From Syntrophus gentianae (lineage in GTDB: Bacteria > Desulfobacterota > Syntrophia > Syntrophales > Syntrophaceae), in the NCBI RefSeq assembly GCF_900109885.1, contig NZ_FOBS01000029.1, positions 1-37,229 on the forward strand: 37,229 nucleotides of DNA. The letters are read 5' to 3'. The notes beneath the pieces are model-generated. The model made no database searches. It was not told the origin of the DNA and saw nothing but the letters and a program-made list of their open reading frames with translations. Positions 15,798 through 22,816 of the stretch are shown here, in pieces. Made by a program: the position numbers and the translations under genes. The stretch's first letter is position 1. The number at the start of each line of letters is the position of its first letter.

Positions 15798-16406
15798 ATG
15801 GTAAGCAGCATTGAAAAATATCGGATCCCGGTAACCTGGATCTTCGCGATTGCTCTCTCCGCTTTGCTGCTCTTTTCGGAGAGCCGTTTGGAAGAAGCGA
15901 ATCCGTTCCTCACGGTTCTGCTGTTTATGACGGGTTGTTTTTTAGTGGGAATCGCTTCCTTGGGGCGGCTGTGGTGTACGTTGTACATCTCCGGGTATAA
16001 GACAAAAAAGCTGGTGACGGAGGGACCCTATTCCATCTGTCGGAATCCTCTTTATTTCTTCAGTTTTCTCGGTGCGGTCGGTGTGGGCTGTGCGACGGAA
16101 ACCGTTACAATGCCCATCTTTGCCATCTTGATTTTCGCTTTGTATTACCCTTTCGTCATCAAAAGCGAAGAAAGGGACCTGCGAAAAAGACACGGGGAAG
16201 CCTTTGCGTCCTATTTGCGCTCTACTCCGGCGTTCTTCCCGAAATATTCGCTCCTCAAAGAACCGCAGCAATATCTTGTGGCACCAAAATTGTTTAAAAA
16301 GCATATCTTCGATGCCCTCTGGTTTATCTGGCTTTTGGGAATTCTGGAATTGTTGGAAGCGCTTCATGAATTGAATGTGCTTCCGGTATGGATCAAATTA
16401 TATTAA
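15798..16406 (+). CDS. Isoprenylcysteine carboxyl methyltransferase-like membrane methyltransferase
   Basis: The 202-residue protein has four or five predicted membrane segments (IPVTWIFAIALSALLLF, PFLTVLLFMTGCFLVGIASL, FFSFLGAVGVGC, MPIFAILIFALYYPF). It carries the ICMT/PEMT-type motif GPYSICRNPLYFFSF and the C-terminal EERDLRKRHGEAFASYLR with the Glu and Tyr seen in this fold. Such bacterial enzymes use SAM to methylate lipids or small membrane substrates, and the substrate here is unknown. The C-terminal hydrophobic segment (FIWLLGILELLEAL) is an addition. Start ATG 15798 is chosen for GAGGTGAT upstream. In-frame sequence upstream to 15675 lacks such a site. Confidence 0.75.
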   Translation: MVSSIEKYRIPVTWIFAIALSALLLFSESRLEEANPFLTVLLFMTGCFLVGIASLGRLWCTLYISGYKTKKLVTEGPYSICRNPLYFFSFLGAVGVGCATETVTMPIFAILIFALYYPFVIKSEERDLRKRHGEAFASYLRSTPAFFPKYSLLKEPQQYLVAPKLFKKHIFDALWFIWLLGILELLEALHELNVLPVWIKLY

Positions 16407-16418
16407 GAGTTCCTCGTC

Positions 16419-16899
16419 ATGAGAAAAACGCTTAAATTGCAGTTACCCATAGCCGCCCTGACGGTGGCCATATTGACCCTCATTGCCGTCGCCGTTCATT
16501 ATGATGACGAACCTTTGAAGCATTTCACCCGCTCTTTCGAAAAACAGAAAACCTTCTCATCCTGTCCGACCTTGAATATCAAGACGCCTTTATCGATGCC
16601 CTTTCTGGGCCCGTTGGGGATGCGATTCCATGTCAGTATCTCCTCATGCAGAGGAACCTTAAGCGCTTATTTCCCAAATCCCCTGTTGATCTTTTTTCTA
16701 CCGCTATTTCCCTATCGCGGACCGCCCACCGCTATCCCCTCCTGAATTCACGATTAAACCGCTTCAGCTTTCAGAATTTCCAGATTTATCAAGATTTTTC
16801 CGGAATGGGGTAACCCGTTCCCAATTTTATACTACGCTATCGCAGGAGGTTCTGCAGACGGGAGAAGATGCACCAGAACAAATCCCGATCAGAGTATAG
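16419..16899 (+). pseudogene. Frameshifted gene remnant with N-terminal membrane anchor
   Basis: Three frames each read as protein-like in turn. From ATG 16419 comes a signal-like start (KLQLPIAALTVAILTLIAVA), then the frame turns unlike protein. The next frame is open from 16508 to 16813 (LLILSDLEYQDAFIDALSGP, then YLLMQRNLKRLFPKSPVDLF). The third continues to a stop at 16899 (FYRYFPIADRPP, EFTIKPLQLSEFPDLSRFF, TTLSQEVLQTGEDAPEQIPI). Joined, these would give roughly 150 residues of one small anchored protein with at least two frameshifts. I do not recognise the family. Sequence errors are an alternative to true decay. Confidence 0.5.
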
Positions 16900-16952
16900 A
16901 TGCTTGAAACATTAGCCGAAAAATTAATGGAATTCGATCTTCGGGGAAGTTG

Positions 16953-17858
16953 ATGGATAGAACTGAAAGATTTGGCATGGCGGACCGCATCATCACCATC
17001 GGGTTCCTGATCAATGCGGTCCTGATGGTTATGAAACTTCTGGCCGGTTATTTCGGCAGTTCGGAAGCCGTTCTTGCAGACGGCATGGAAAGCGCTTGTG
17101 ATTTTGCGGCCATGCTTGTTACCATGATCGCGCTCAAAATCGGCCGTAAACCCTTTGACGAGGATCATCCCTATGGTCACGGCAAGGCGGAAAGTCTATC
17201 CGCGATGCTGGTTTCTCTCGGCATTTTTGCCACGGGCGGTGTGATCCTCTTTAATGCAGGCCGGACGATTTTAGCGGGGACCTGTCTGAAGCCGCACGGG
17301 ATCGCTGTTGTGGCGGCCCTGGTAACGATTCTTGCCAAAGAGACCCTGTTCCGTTATACACGACGGATAGCCCAAAAGCTGGAAAGTCCGGCGGTGGATT
17401 CCATTGCAAAAGATCACCGCAAGGATGCCCTTTCCTCCGTAGCAACGCTGATCGGTGTAGGAGGGGCCTACTGGGGACTGTCGGTTATGGACCCGCTGGC
17501 CGCAGGCCTTACGGCTTTCTTCATTTTTTATATCGGCTGGGAAACGTTCCATAACGCAGCCCACGACTTAATGGATGGCCAGCCTCCCCGGGAGATTATC
17601 GGTGACATCAAGGCCATTATAGATAAAATACCGCAAGTCGAATGCGTCCATGAGGTCCGTTGCCGCCGTTCCGGCCAGTACCTGATCGTCAACATCAAAC
17701 TGGAGATGGATCCTCAGATGACGGTGAAACAATCCCACGAGGTGACGGTGATTATCAAGAAATGCTTGTTTGAAGAGTTTCCCAACGTGGGGGATGTGAT
17801 GATTCACGTTAATCCTCATGAACCGGATGCGGAACACCACGACCTCATTAGGCTGTAG
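16953..17858 (+). CDS. Cation diffusion facilitator (CDF) metal exporter
   Basis: The 301-residue protein has six membrane segments and a C-terminal cytosolic ferredoxin-like domain (PQVECVHEVRCRRSG, VKQSHEVTVIIKK, GDVMIHVNPHEPD). CDF landmarks are GSSEAVLADGMESACDFAAM (segment 2), DEDHPYGHGKAESLSAM, and AKDHRKDALSSVATL (segment 5, metal His and Asp). In segment 2 the usual His or Asp at the first metal position is Glu (ADGMES). Members export Zn, Fe, Mn or Cd using the proton gradient; the metal here is unclear. Start is ATG 16953 with GGGGAAG ahead. It stands 31 bases before uppP and may share its transcript. Confidence 0.88.
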   Translation: MDRTERFGMADRIITIGFLINAVLMVMKLLAGYFGSSEAVLADGMESACDFAAMLVTMIALKIGRKPFDEDHPYGHGKAESLSAMLVSLGIFATGGVILFNAGRTILAGTCLKPHGIAVVAALVTILAKETLFRYTRRIAQKLESPAVDSIAKDHRKDALSSVATLIGVGGAYWGLSVMDPLAAGLTAFFIFYIGWETFHNAAHDLMDGQPPREIIGDIKAIIDKIPQVECVHEVRCRRSGQYLIVNIKLEMDPQMTVKQSHEVTVIIKKCLFEEFPNVGDVMIHVNPHEPDAEHHDLIRL

Positions 17859-17888
17859 ATCTGGAACAATAGACTGGAATTCAATACA

Positions 17889-18929
17889 ATGAAACTAAAC
17901 ATGATAAAACGCTTCGGAAGAATTGTCCTGCCTGTTATTTGTACCGTAATTTCTCTTGTGGTTGCGTCTGCCGTTTTAGCAACACCCTCGCCTGAATTCC
18001 CTTCATCGGAGCGAAAGATTGCCGTGTGGGAAGCCGCGGTTCTGGGGGTTGTCGAGGGCATCACGGAATATCTCCCCATCTCATCAACCGGTCACCTCAT
18101 CCTTGCCAACCACGCCCTGGGCATGACAGAGTTCAGCGAAACGCGCGGTCCTCTGGGGGCTCTCATGAAAAAAAACGACGCCCTGGATTCCTTCAACATT
18201 GTGATCCAGCTTGGGGCGATCCTGGCCGTTCTGGGTCTTTATCGCAAGCGCGTGGGACAGATGCTTGGGGGGCTGAGCGGGGCGGCGAAGGCCCTTGTGT
18301 CCCGTCAGCCTGTCGCGTCCCTGGCGGAAACCGAGCAACAGGGATTGAAGCTGCTAGGGTTGCTCTTGGTCGCCTTTCTTCCGGCGGCTGTCTTCGGAAA
18401 ACTGTTTCACGAACCTATTGAAGCGTATCTCTTCGGGCCGCTGCCCGTGGTGTATGCCCTGGTGGCAGGCGGAGTCCTGATGATCGGGGTGGAGTATTTC
18501 TTCTGGATTCGGGATCGCAACCGACCCCGCATCTCCGATATCAATGCGATGGTTTACCGGCAGGCCCTGTTCATCGGGATGATGCAGGTGGTGTCGATGT
18601 GGCCGGGCACAAGCCGGAGCATGATCACCATGATCGCCGGTCTCATGATCGGTCTCGACATGATTGCGGCCGCAGAATTCAGTTTTTTGCTGGCTCTCCC
18701 AACACTGGGAGCAGCGACATTGTATTCCTGGTACATGCACTGGCATGTCCTGGACGATTCCGCCGGCATGCTTGCCCTGGCGGTGGGGTTGGCCGTAAGC
18801 TGGCTGACCGCCGTTATCTCCGTCAAGGCGCTGGTCAAGTGGCTGACGCACCACGGACTCATCCCCTTCGGCGTCTTTCGGATCCTGCTGGCCGGCGTGC
18901 TGCTGGTGTATTTCTGGCAGTGGCGATGA
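17889..18929 (+). CDS. uppP: Undecaprenyl-diphosphatase (UppP/BacA) with N-terminal extension
   Basis: The 346-residue membrane enzyme recycles the lipid carrier of cell-wall synthesis by removing a phosphate from undecaprenyl diphosphate. Signature motifs are present: [19 protein letters not shown] near the start of the core and [19 protein letters not shown] in the second half, with the catalytic Glu and Arg/Ser intact. The core begins near residue 45. The preceding segment ([20 protein letters not shown]) looks like a signal peptide or an additional membrane span that is absent from the usual 265-290-residue form. Overexpression of such enzymes gives bacitracin resistance in other species. 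It lies downstream of the CDF gene. Confidence 0.92.
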   Translation: MKLNMIKRFGRIVLPVICTVISLVVASAVLATPSPEFPSSERKIAVWEAAVLGVVEGITEYLPISSTGHLILANHALGMTEFSETRGPLGALMKKNDALDSFNIVIQLGAILAVLGLYRKRVGQMLGGLSGAAKALVSRQPVASLAETEQQGLKLLGLLLVAFLPAAVFGKLFHEPIEAYLFGPLPVVYALVAGGVLMIGVEYFFWIRDRNRPRISDINAMVYRQALFIGMMQVVSMWPGTSRSMITMIAGLMIGLDMIAAAEFSFLLALPTLGAATLYSWYMHWHVLDDSAGMLALAVGLAVSWLTAVISVKALVKWLTHHGLIPFGVFRILLAGVLLVYFWQWR

Positions 18930-18937
18930 GGGCTTTC

Positions 18938-19114
18938 CTAAGAATTGGGGATTCCCTCATCCTTCTTTTCAGCAGTGCTGAAATCTCCAGGAAAGATCGA
19001 TAAGCTTGCTGAGGCGACAACGACCAGCACACTGCCGACATTGTGGACGATGGCGGCCAGAATGGGGGACAGCCATCCCATGCCGCTGGCGATAACCACA
19101 GCGGGCAAAACCAG
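18938..19114 (-). pseudogene. C-terminal remnant of a heavy-metal P1B-type ATPase
   Basis: The minus strand encodes 58 residues without a start (LPAVVIASGMGWLSPILAAI, VHNVGSVLVVVASASLSIF) ending at TAG 18938. The pattern, a membrane segment then the HN-x-S-VLVV-x-S-x-x-L tail, is the last helix pair of ZntA/CadA-type exporters. Everything upstream is missing, and a REP-like motif sits exactly at the break. It faces uppP tail to tail. Together with the nearby CDF gene it suggests that a metal-resistance cluster was eroded here. Confidence 0.7.
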
Positions 19115-19140
19115 GGGCTAAAACCAGGGACACTTCCCGG
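19112..19140. repeat. REP-like motif at the broken end of the ATPase remnant
   Basis: On the minus strand, GGGAAGTGTCCCTGG is followed by GTTTTAGCCCC. The same core, GGGAAGCGTCCCT, is at 1577-1589 on the plus strand. The coincidence with the end of ATPase homology suggests these elements mark rearrangement sites. Confidence 0.4.
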
Positions 19141-19245
19141 ATTAAAAATACATGAATAATAAAGCTTGCATTTCCGGAAAGAATCCTCTAGGGTAGCGCT
19201 CAATAAGTGCAGTGCAGAATTGTAGTGAACAAATTACGAAAAAGT

Positions 19246-19289
19246 AAACCGCACAAGCCAGTCCAAGGGATGTGCGGTTTTTTGTTTTT
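19246..19289 (+). terminator. Hairpin with T-run upstream of the cold-shock gene (terminator or leader structure)
   Basis: AAACCGCAC (19246-19254) pairs with GTGCGGTTT (19272-19280), followed by TTTGTTTTT. No gene ends nearby on this strand except uppP, over 300 bases upstream. A possible promoter (TTGCAT near 19167, TAGGGT 17 bases on) would place it inside a ~165-base csp leader. Confidence 0.7.
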
Positions 19290-19367
19290 ACAAAACAGAC
19301 TGCAAGTCGAATAGTTCGACAATTTTATCGAGGATTCCTTGAAGGAACCCCAAAGGAGCAGTAAAAG

Positions 19368-19568
19368 ATGTCAGAAGGAACAGTAAAATGGTTTAACGAT
19401 TCAAAAGGTTTTGGCTTTATTGAACAAGACGGCGGCAAGGATGTTTTTGTGCATCATTCCGCGATTCAAGGAGAGGGCTATAAATCCCTGGCCGAGGGTG
19501 ATCGGGTGAGCTTTGATGTAGTCGCCGGCGCCAAAGGTCCCGCTGCGGAGAATGTTCGCAAGGGGTAA
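19368..19568 (+). CDS. Cold-shock protein (CspA family)
   Basis: The 66-residue single OB-fold protein binds single-stranded nucleic acid. It carries both RNA-binding motifs, KGFGFIEQ and VFVHHSAI, with the start [18 protein letters not shown] typical of the family. Length is normal. AAAGGAG lies 10 bases ahead of the ATG. The upstream region has a hairpin and a long unpaired-looking stretch, as in known csp leaders. The gene has its own terminator, so it is monocistronic. Confidence 0.96.
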   Translation: MSEGTVKWFNDSKGFGFIEQDGGKDVFVHHSAIQGEGYKSLAEGDRVSFDVVAGAKGPAAENVRKG

Positions 19569-19591
19569 GACCTGAGATACATTTTGCGTTT

Positions 19592-19623
19592 AAAAGCCTC
19601 CCCTCCCAGGGGGGCTTTTTTTA
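19592..19623 (+). terminator. Rho-independent terminator of the csp gene
   Basis: AAAAGCCTCCC pairs with GGGGGGCTTTT across a short CTCCCA loop, followed by a run of T, 24 bases beyond the csp stop. Confidence 0.9.
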
Positions 19624-19721
19624 TTGCCTTCACCGAATAGCTGGAAATTCCTCTTCGTCCGTTCTCTCAGGCAAGATGCAGAAACAAAAACGAACAACAC
19701 CGATACGACAAGGATCAAAAC

Positions 19722-21359
19722 ATGATAAATGCATCGAACATTGCCCTCTCTTACGGCAAGAGGGTTATCTTTAAAGACGTCAATATCAAATTCACCCCGG
19801 GGAATTGCTATGGATTAATCGGCGCCAACGGCGCAGGCAAGTCCACCTTCCTGAAAATCCTCGCGGGGGAGATTGAAGCGGATCAGGGAACTGTTTCTGT
19901 CGGTCCCGGAAAACGGATCGCCGTCCTGAGTCAGGACCAATATGCCTTTGAAGAAGAAACAGTCGCCAACACCGTCATCCGGGGGCACGAGCGCCTTTAC
20001 GAATTAATGGCCGAACGGGAAGCCATCTACGCCAAGACGACCTTCAGCGAGGAGGACGGTACCCGCTGTGCGGCCCTGGAATCCGAATTCGGCGAGCTGA
20101 ACGGTTATGAGGCCGAGTCCGAGGCAGCAACCCTCTTAAGCGGCCTCAGCATCCCCGAGGAACTGCGCCAGAAGAAGATGAAGGAACTCGACGGAAACGA
20201 TAAGGTCCGCGTGCTCCTGGCCAAGGCCCTCTTCGGCAACCCGGACATCCTCCTCCTGGATGAACCGACCAATCAGCTGGACCTCAAGTCCATCGCCTGG
20301 CTGGAGGATTTCCTCTCCCGCTTCGAAAACACCGTCATTATCGTTTCCCACGACCGGCATTTTCTCAACCAGGTCTGTACGCACGTGGCGGATATCGACT
20401 TCGGGCGAATCCAGATCTACGTGGGGAATTACGATTTCTGGTACCAGGCGAGTCAGCTGCACTTGAAGCAGAAACAGAACGAAAACAAAAAGGTCGCTGC
20501 CAAGGCCGCCGAACTTAAAGAATTCATCCAGCGTTTCAGCTCCAACGCGTCCAAGGCAAAACAGGCCACCTCCCGGAAAAAGCTTCTGGAAAAACTGACC
20601 ATCGAAGATATGCCGATCTCTTCGCGAAAATACCCGTACATCGTCTTTAAACCCGAACGTCCCTGTGGCGATATTATTTTAGAGATCAAGGGACTCTCCA
20701 AGGAGATCAACGGTATTCCCGTGCTGAACAATATCTCCCTTACGGTCAACAAGCGGGACAAAATCGCCTTTGTAGGGGGAGACAGCCTGGCCAAAACCAC
20801 CCTGTTTCAGATCCTGGCCGGGGAAATGGAACCGGACAGCGGCAGCTTCCGCTGGGGGGTGACCATCAGCCCGTCCTACTTTCCCAAAGACAACAGCAAC
20901 TACTTCGATAAAGATTTGAATCTGCTCGAATGGCTTGCCCAATTCTCCCCCGAAGCCGAGCGGGAGAGCTTTGCCCGGGGATTTCTCGGAAAGATGCTTT
21001 TCTCCGGGGAAGAAGCGATGAAGAAGATCTCCGTCCTGTCCGGCGGGGAGCGCGTCCGCTGCATGCTTGCCAAGACCATGCTCTCCGGGGCCAATGCGCT
21101 TATTCTCGACGAACCGACCAACCACCTGGACCTGGAATCCATCATTGCCCTGAACAACGGCCTGATCGCCTTCCCGGAGGTTCTTCTCTTTTCCTCCCGC
21201 GATCGTGAGTTTGTTTCCACAGTGGCGGACCGGATCATTGAGATCACCCCTTCTGGGGTCATAGACCGGATGATGGGATTCGAAGAGTACCTGGAGGATG
21301 AGGCTGTGGCCATGACAAGAGAGGAGTATAGCCTCTGTCAACAGGCACTCGTGCTGTAG
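19722..21359 (+). CDS. ABC-F family ATPase (YbiT-like)
   Basis: The 545-residue soluble protein has two ATP-binding domains and the ABC-F linker, and no membrane segments. ABC-F proteins act on the ribosome. Domain 1: GANGAGKST, degenerate signature LDGNDKVRVLLAKAL (as in YbiT), DILLLDEPTNQLD, SHDRHF. Domain 2: LSGGERVRCMLAKTM and LILDEPTNHLD are normal, but Walker A reads GGDSLAKTT instead of GxNGxGKTT, and the switch His is Arg (FSSRDREF in place of SHDREF). Domain 2 may bind ATP but hydrolyse it poorly. The C-terminus matches YbiT (IIEITPSGVIDR...YLEDEA). AAGGATC precedes ATG 19722. Confidence 0.9.
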   Translation: MINASNIALSYGKRVIFKDVNIKFTPGNCYGLIGANGAGKSTFLKILAGEIEADQGTVSVGPGKRIAVLSQDQYAFEEETVANTVIRGHERLYELMAEREAIYAKTTFSEEDGTRCAALESEFGELNGYEAESEAATLLSGLSIPEELRQKKMKELDGNDKVRVLLAKALFGNPDILLLDEPTNQLDLKSIAWLEDFLSRFENTVIIVSHDRHFLNQVCTHVADIDFGRIQIYVGNYDFWYQASQLHLKQKQNENKKVAAKAAELKEFIQRFSSNASKAKQATSRKKLLEKLTIEDMPISSRKYPYIVFKPERPCGDIILEIKGLSKEINGIPVLNNISLTVNKRDKIAFVGGDSLAKTTLFQILAGEMEPDSGSFRWGVTISPSYFPKDNSNYFDKDLNLLEWLAQFSPEAERESFARGFLGKMLFSGEEAMKKISVLSGGERVRCMLAKTMLSGANALILDEPTNHLDLESIIALNNGLIAFPEVLLFSSRDREFVSTVADRIIEITPSGVIDRMMGFEEYLEDEAVAMTREEYSLCQQALVL

Positions 21360-21487
21360 GACTCGATCGGGGCGGTGCAAAAGCCGATGGTAGTGCCCGA
21401 AGGAAGCGGAATCGATGGGATGAAATCGATTTATGAGCATCCCTATACAATATTTAAAAACACTGGAGTCTCAAGAAAGGAAGAAAA

Positions 21488-22048
21488 ATGAAAAGGGAAG
21501 ATATGGTTCTTTTCAGCGGAGGCGCAAATGGCGCTGAAGCCGAGTTTGGTGCAAATGCTGAGCGTTTCGGCATTGACGAAGTGAATTTTACCTTTGAGGG
21601 ACACAACAGAATCCGACAACGCGGCCTGCGCGTTCTGAACCACGAGGAATTAAGAAATGGCGATGTGAGCCTGGAATATGTGTCGAAATTGATGAATCGC
21701 CGTTACACGGATAACCCGACATTCCGCAAAGTCCTGCAGAGCATCTGGTATCAGATCAACAATGGACAGGAAGTGTATGTCATCGGAGAAATCCTGGAGG
21801 ATAAAACCGTCAAGGGCGGCACTGGATGGGGCGCTGAGTTCAGCAAGCTCTGCAACAAACCCCTGCATGTGTTCGATCAAAAGCGCGATGCCTGGTTCTT
21901 CTGGAATCACATCGATTGGGTTGAGCTGAAAAAAGGGGATGAACCGGTCATTACCCACGTCCATTTTGCCGGTACGGGAACGCGCTTTCTGGAAGAAAAC
22001 GGCATAAAAGCCATTCGGGAACTGTTCGAGAGGTCCTTCCTCTCCTGA
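21488..22048 (+). CDS. SLOG-like Rossmann-fold protein, function unknown
   Basis: The 186-residue protein begins with a beta strand followed by LFSGGANGAEAEFGANAERF, the Gly-Gly-x-x-Gly nucleotide loop of the SLOG superfamily (YpsA/DprA/LOG relatives). A second strand-loop, VYVIGEILEDKTVKGGTGWG, resembles the later ligand-binding loop. SLOG proteins bind or process nucleotide ligands, and some act as sensors in anti-phage systems; the ligand here is unknown. AAGAAAGGAAG is a good ribosome site. The gene is followed by a perfect hairpin and then a small helical-protein gene on the same strand. Confidence 0.55.
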   Translation: MKREDMVLFSGGANGAEAEFGANAERFGIDEVNFTFEGHNRIRQRGLRVLNHEELRNGDVSLEYVSKLMNRRYTDNPTFRKVLQSIWYQINNGQEVYVIGEILEDKTVKGGTGWGAEFSKLCNKPLHVFDQKRDAWFFWNHIDWVELKKGDEPVITHVHFAGTGTRFLEENGIKAIRELFERSFLS

Positions 22049-22053
22049 TTCCA

Positions 22054-22083
22054 AACCGAGGCTTTAAAAACGGAGCCTCGGTT
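22054..22083 (+). other. Perfect 10-bp hairpin between two genes
   Basis: AACCGAGGCT (22054-22063) pairs perfectly with AGCCTCGGTT (22074-22083) around a 10-base loop. No T-run follows on either strand. It may be an mRNA-stability hairpin or a weak terminator between the SLOG-like and small-protein genes. Confidence 0.6.
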
Positions 22084-22131
22084 CCGGCCATGTCTATCCG
22101 GATAATCTGAGCGAAGGCGACAGGTGTAAAC

Positions 22132-22371
22132 ATGCACAAAGAAGAGAAAATTATCGATTTGATTCTGACCATGATCGAACAGAGCAACGATCGGATGAAA
22201 CGGCTTAATCAAAAAGACCAGGATGGCTATGGTCCTGAAATAGAGTATATCAAGCTCGAACAGAAAGAATTCGAAATGCAGATCAAACTCTTGGAACGCG
22301 TGGTTAAAGACTTCAAGCGCGGCAAAGGCATTATTGAGATTGATCCTGAAAGCCTGAGGGTTGCGGAATAA
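22132..22371 (+). CDS. Small charged helical protein, unknown
   Basis: The 79-residue protein is mostly one or two amphipathic helices (KIIDLILTMIEQSNDRMKRL, YIKLEQKEFEMQIKLLERVV), with heptad-like Leu/Ile spacing suggesting a coiled coil. No known family is recognised. A weak GCGACAGG lies before ATG 22132. It is on the same strand as the SLOG-like gene, 83 bases away across a hairpin, and may form a unit with it. Confidence 0.65.
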   Translation: MHKEEKIIDLILTMIEQSNDRMKRLNQKDQDGYGPEIEYIKLEQKEFEMQIKLLERVVKDFKRGKGIIEIDPESLRVAE

Positions 22372-22381
22372 CGTTCGATTT

Positions 22382-22404
22382 GGGGACAGGGCGACCTCTC
22401 CCAT
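22382..22404. repeat. REP-like remnant downstream of the small-protein gene
   Basis: GGGGACA...CTCTCCCAT resembles the GGGGACATCTCCCAT at 1529-1543 with an insertion in the middle. It is the third site of this kind in the window. Confidence 0.3.
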
Positions 22405-22473
22405 CGGATCAAGGCGGATGAAAGTCCGCATTGAATCAACGGAAATGAATTTTCCGCCCCGGTTATTCTTCAG

Positions 22474-22502
22474 TTGATATTCGAAGCATTTTCCGTTAGG
22501 TA
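22474..22502 (+). promoter_or_regulatory. Promoter of the metE riboswitch transcript
   Basis: TTGATA (22474-22479) and TAGGTA (22497-22502) are separated by exactly 17 bases, just before the riboswitch aptamer begins. Confidence 0.5.
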
Positions 22503-22509
22503 ACATCGT

Positions 22510-22816
22510 CATATAAGTGTGAACAGGAAACGGAAGACGGTGAGAATCCGTCGCGGACGCGCCACTGTAACTGACAAATCAACCGGCTGAAACCACTGCC
22601 TTGTTTAAAGGTGGGAAGGTTAGGCGCCTGAGGGTCAGAAGCCAGGAGACGACCTGATCGCATGGGGCACGGCTGTCTCGCGAATAGGCAGTAATGCGAT
22701 AAGGCGTTTATCCTGCAAAGGTTTTTCCCTCTCAGGATAGGTGCTGTTCGTACGGCATATTTTTAAAGACAGGTCGTTGCTCCTTCAACAATAAAATTGC
22801 TGAAAGGAGTAGCACA
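22510..22816 (+). ncRNA. Cobalamin (B12) riboswitch controlling metE
   Basis: The leader contains core cobalamin-aptamer signatures in order: GGTGAGAATCCGTCGCGG, CGCCACTGTAACTG, and the B12 box GAAGCCAGGAGACGACCTG at 22638-22656. Further down, the expression platform shows TTGCTCCTTCA (22777-22787) able to pair with TGAAAGGAGTAGCA (22801-22814), which contains the metE ribosome site. B12 binding would thus hide the ribosome site and shut off the B12-independent methionine synthase. That is the known logic for metE, and the last step is inferred from base pairing. Confidence 0.93.
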
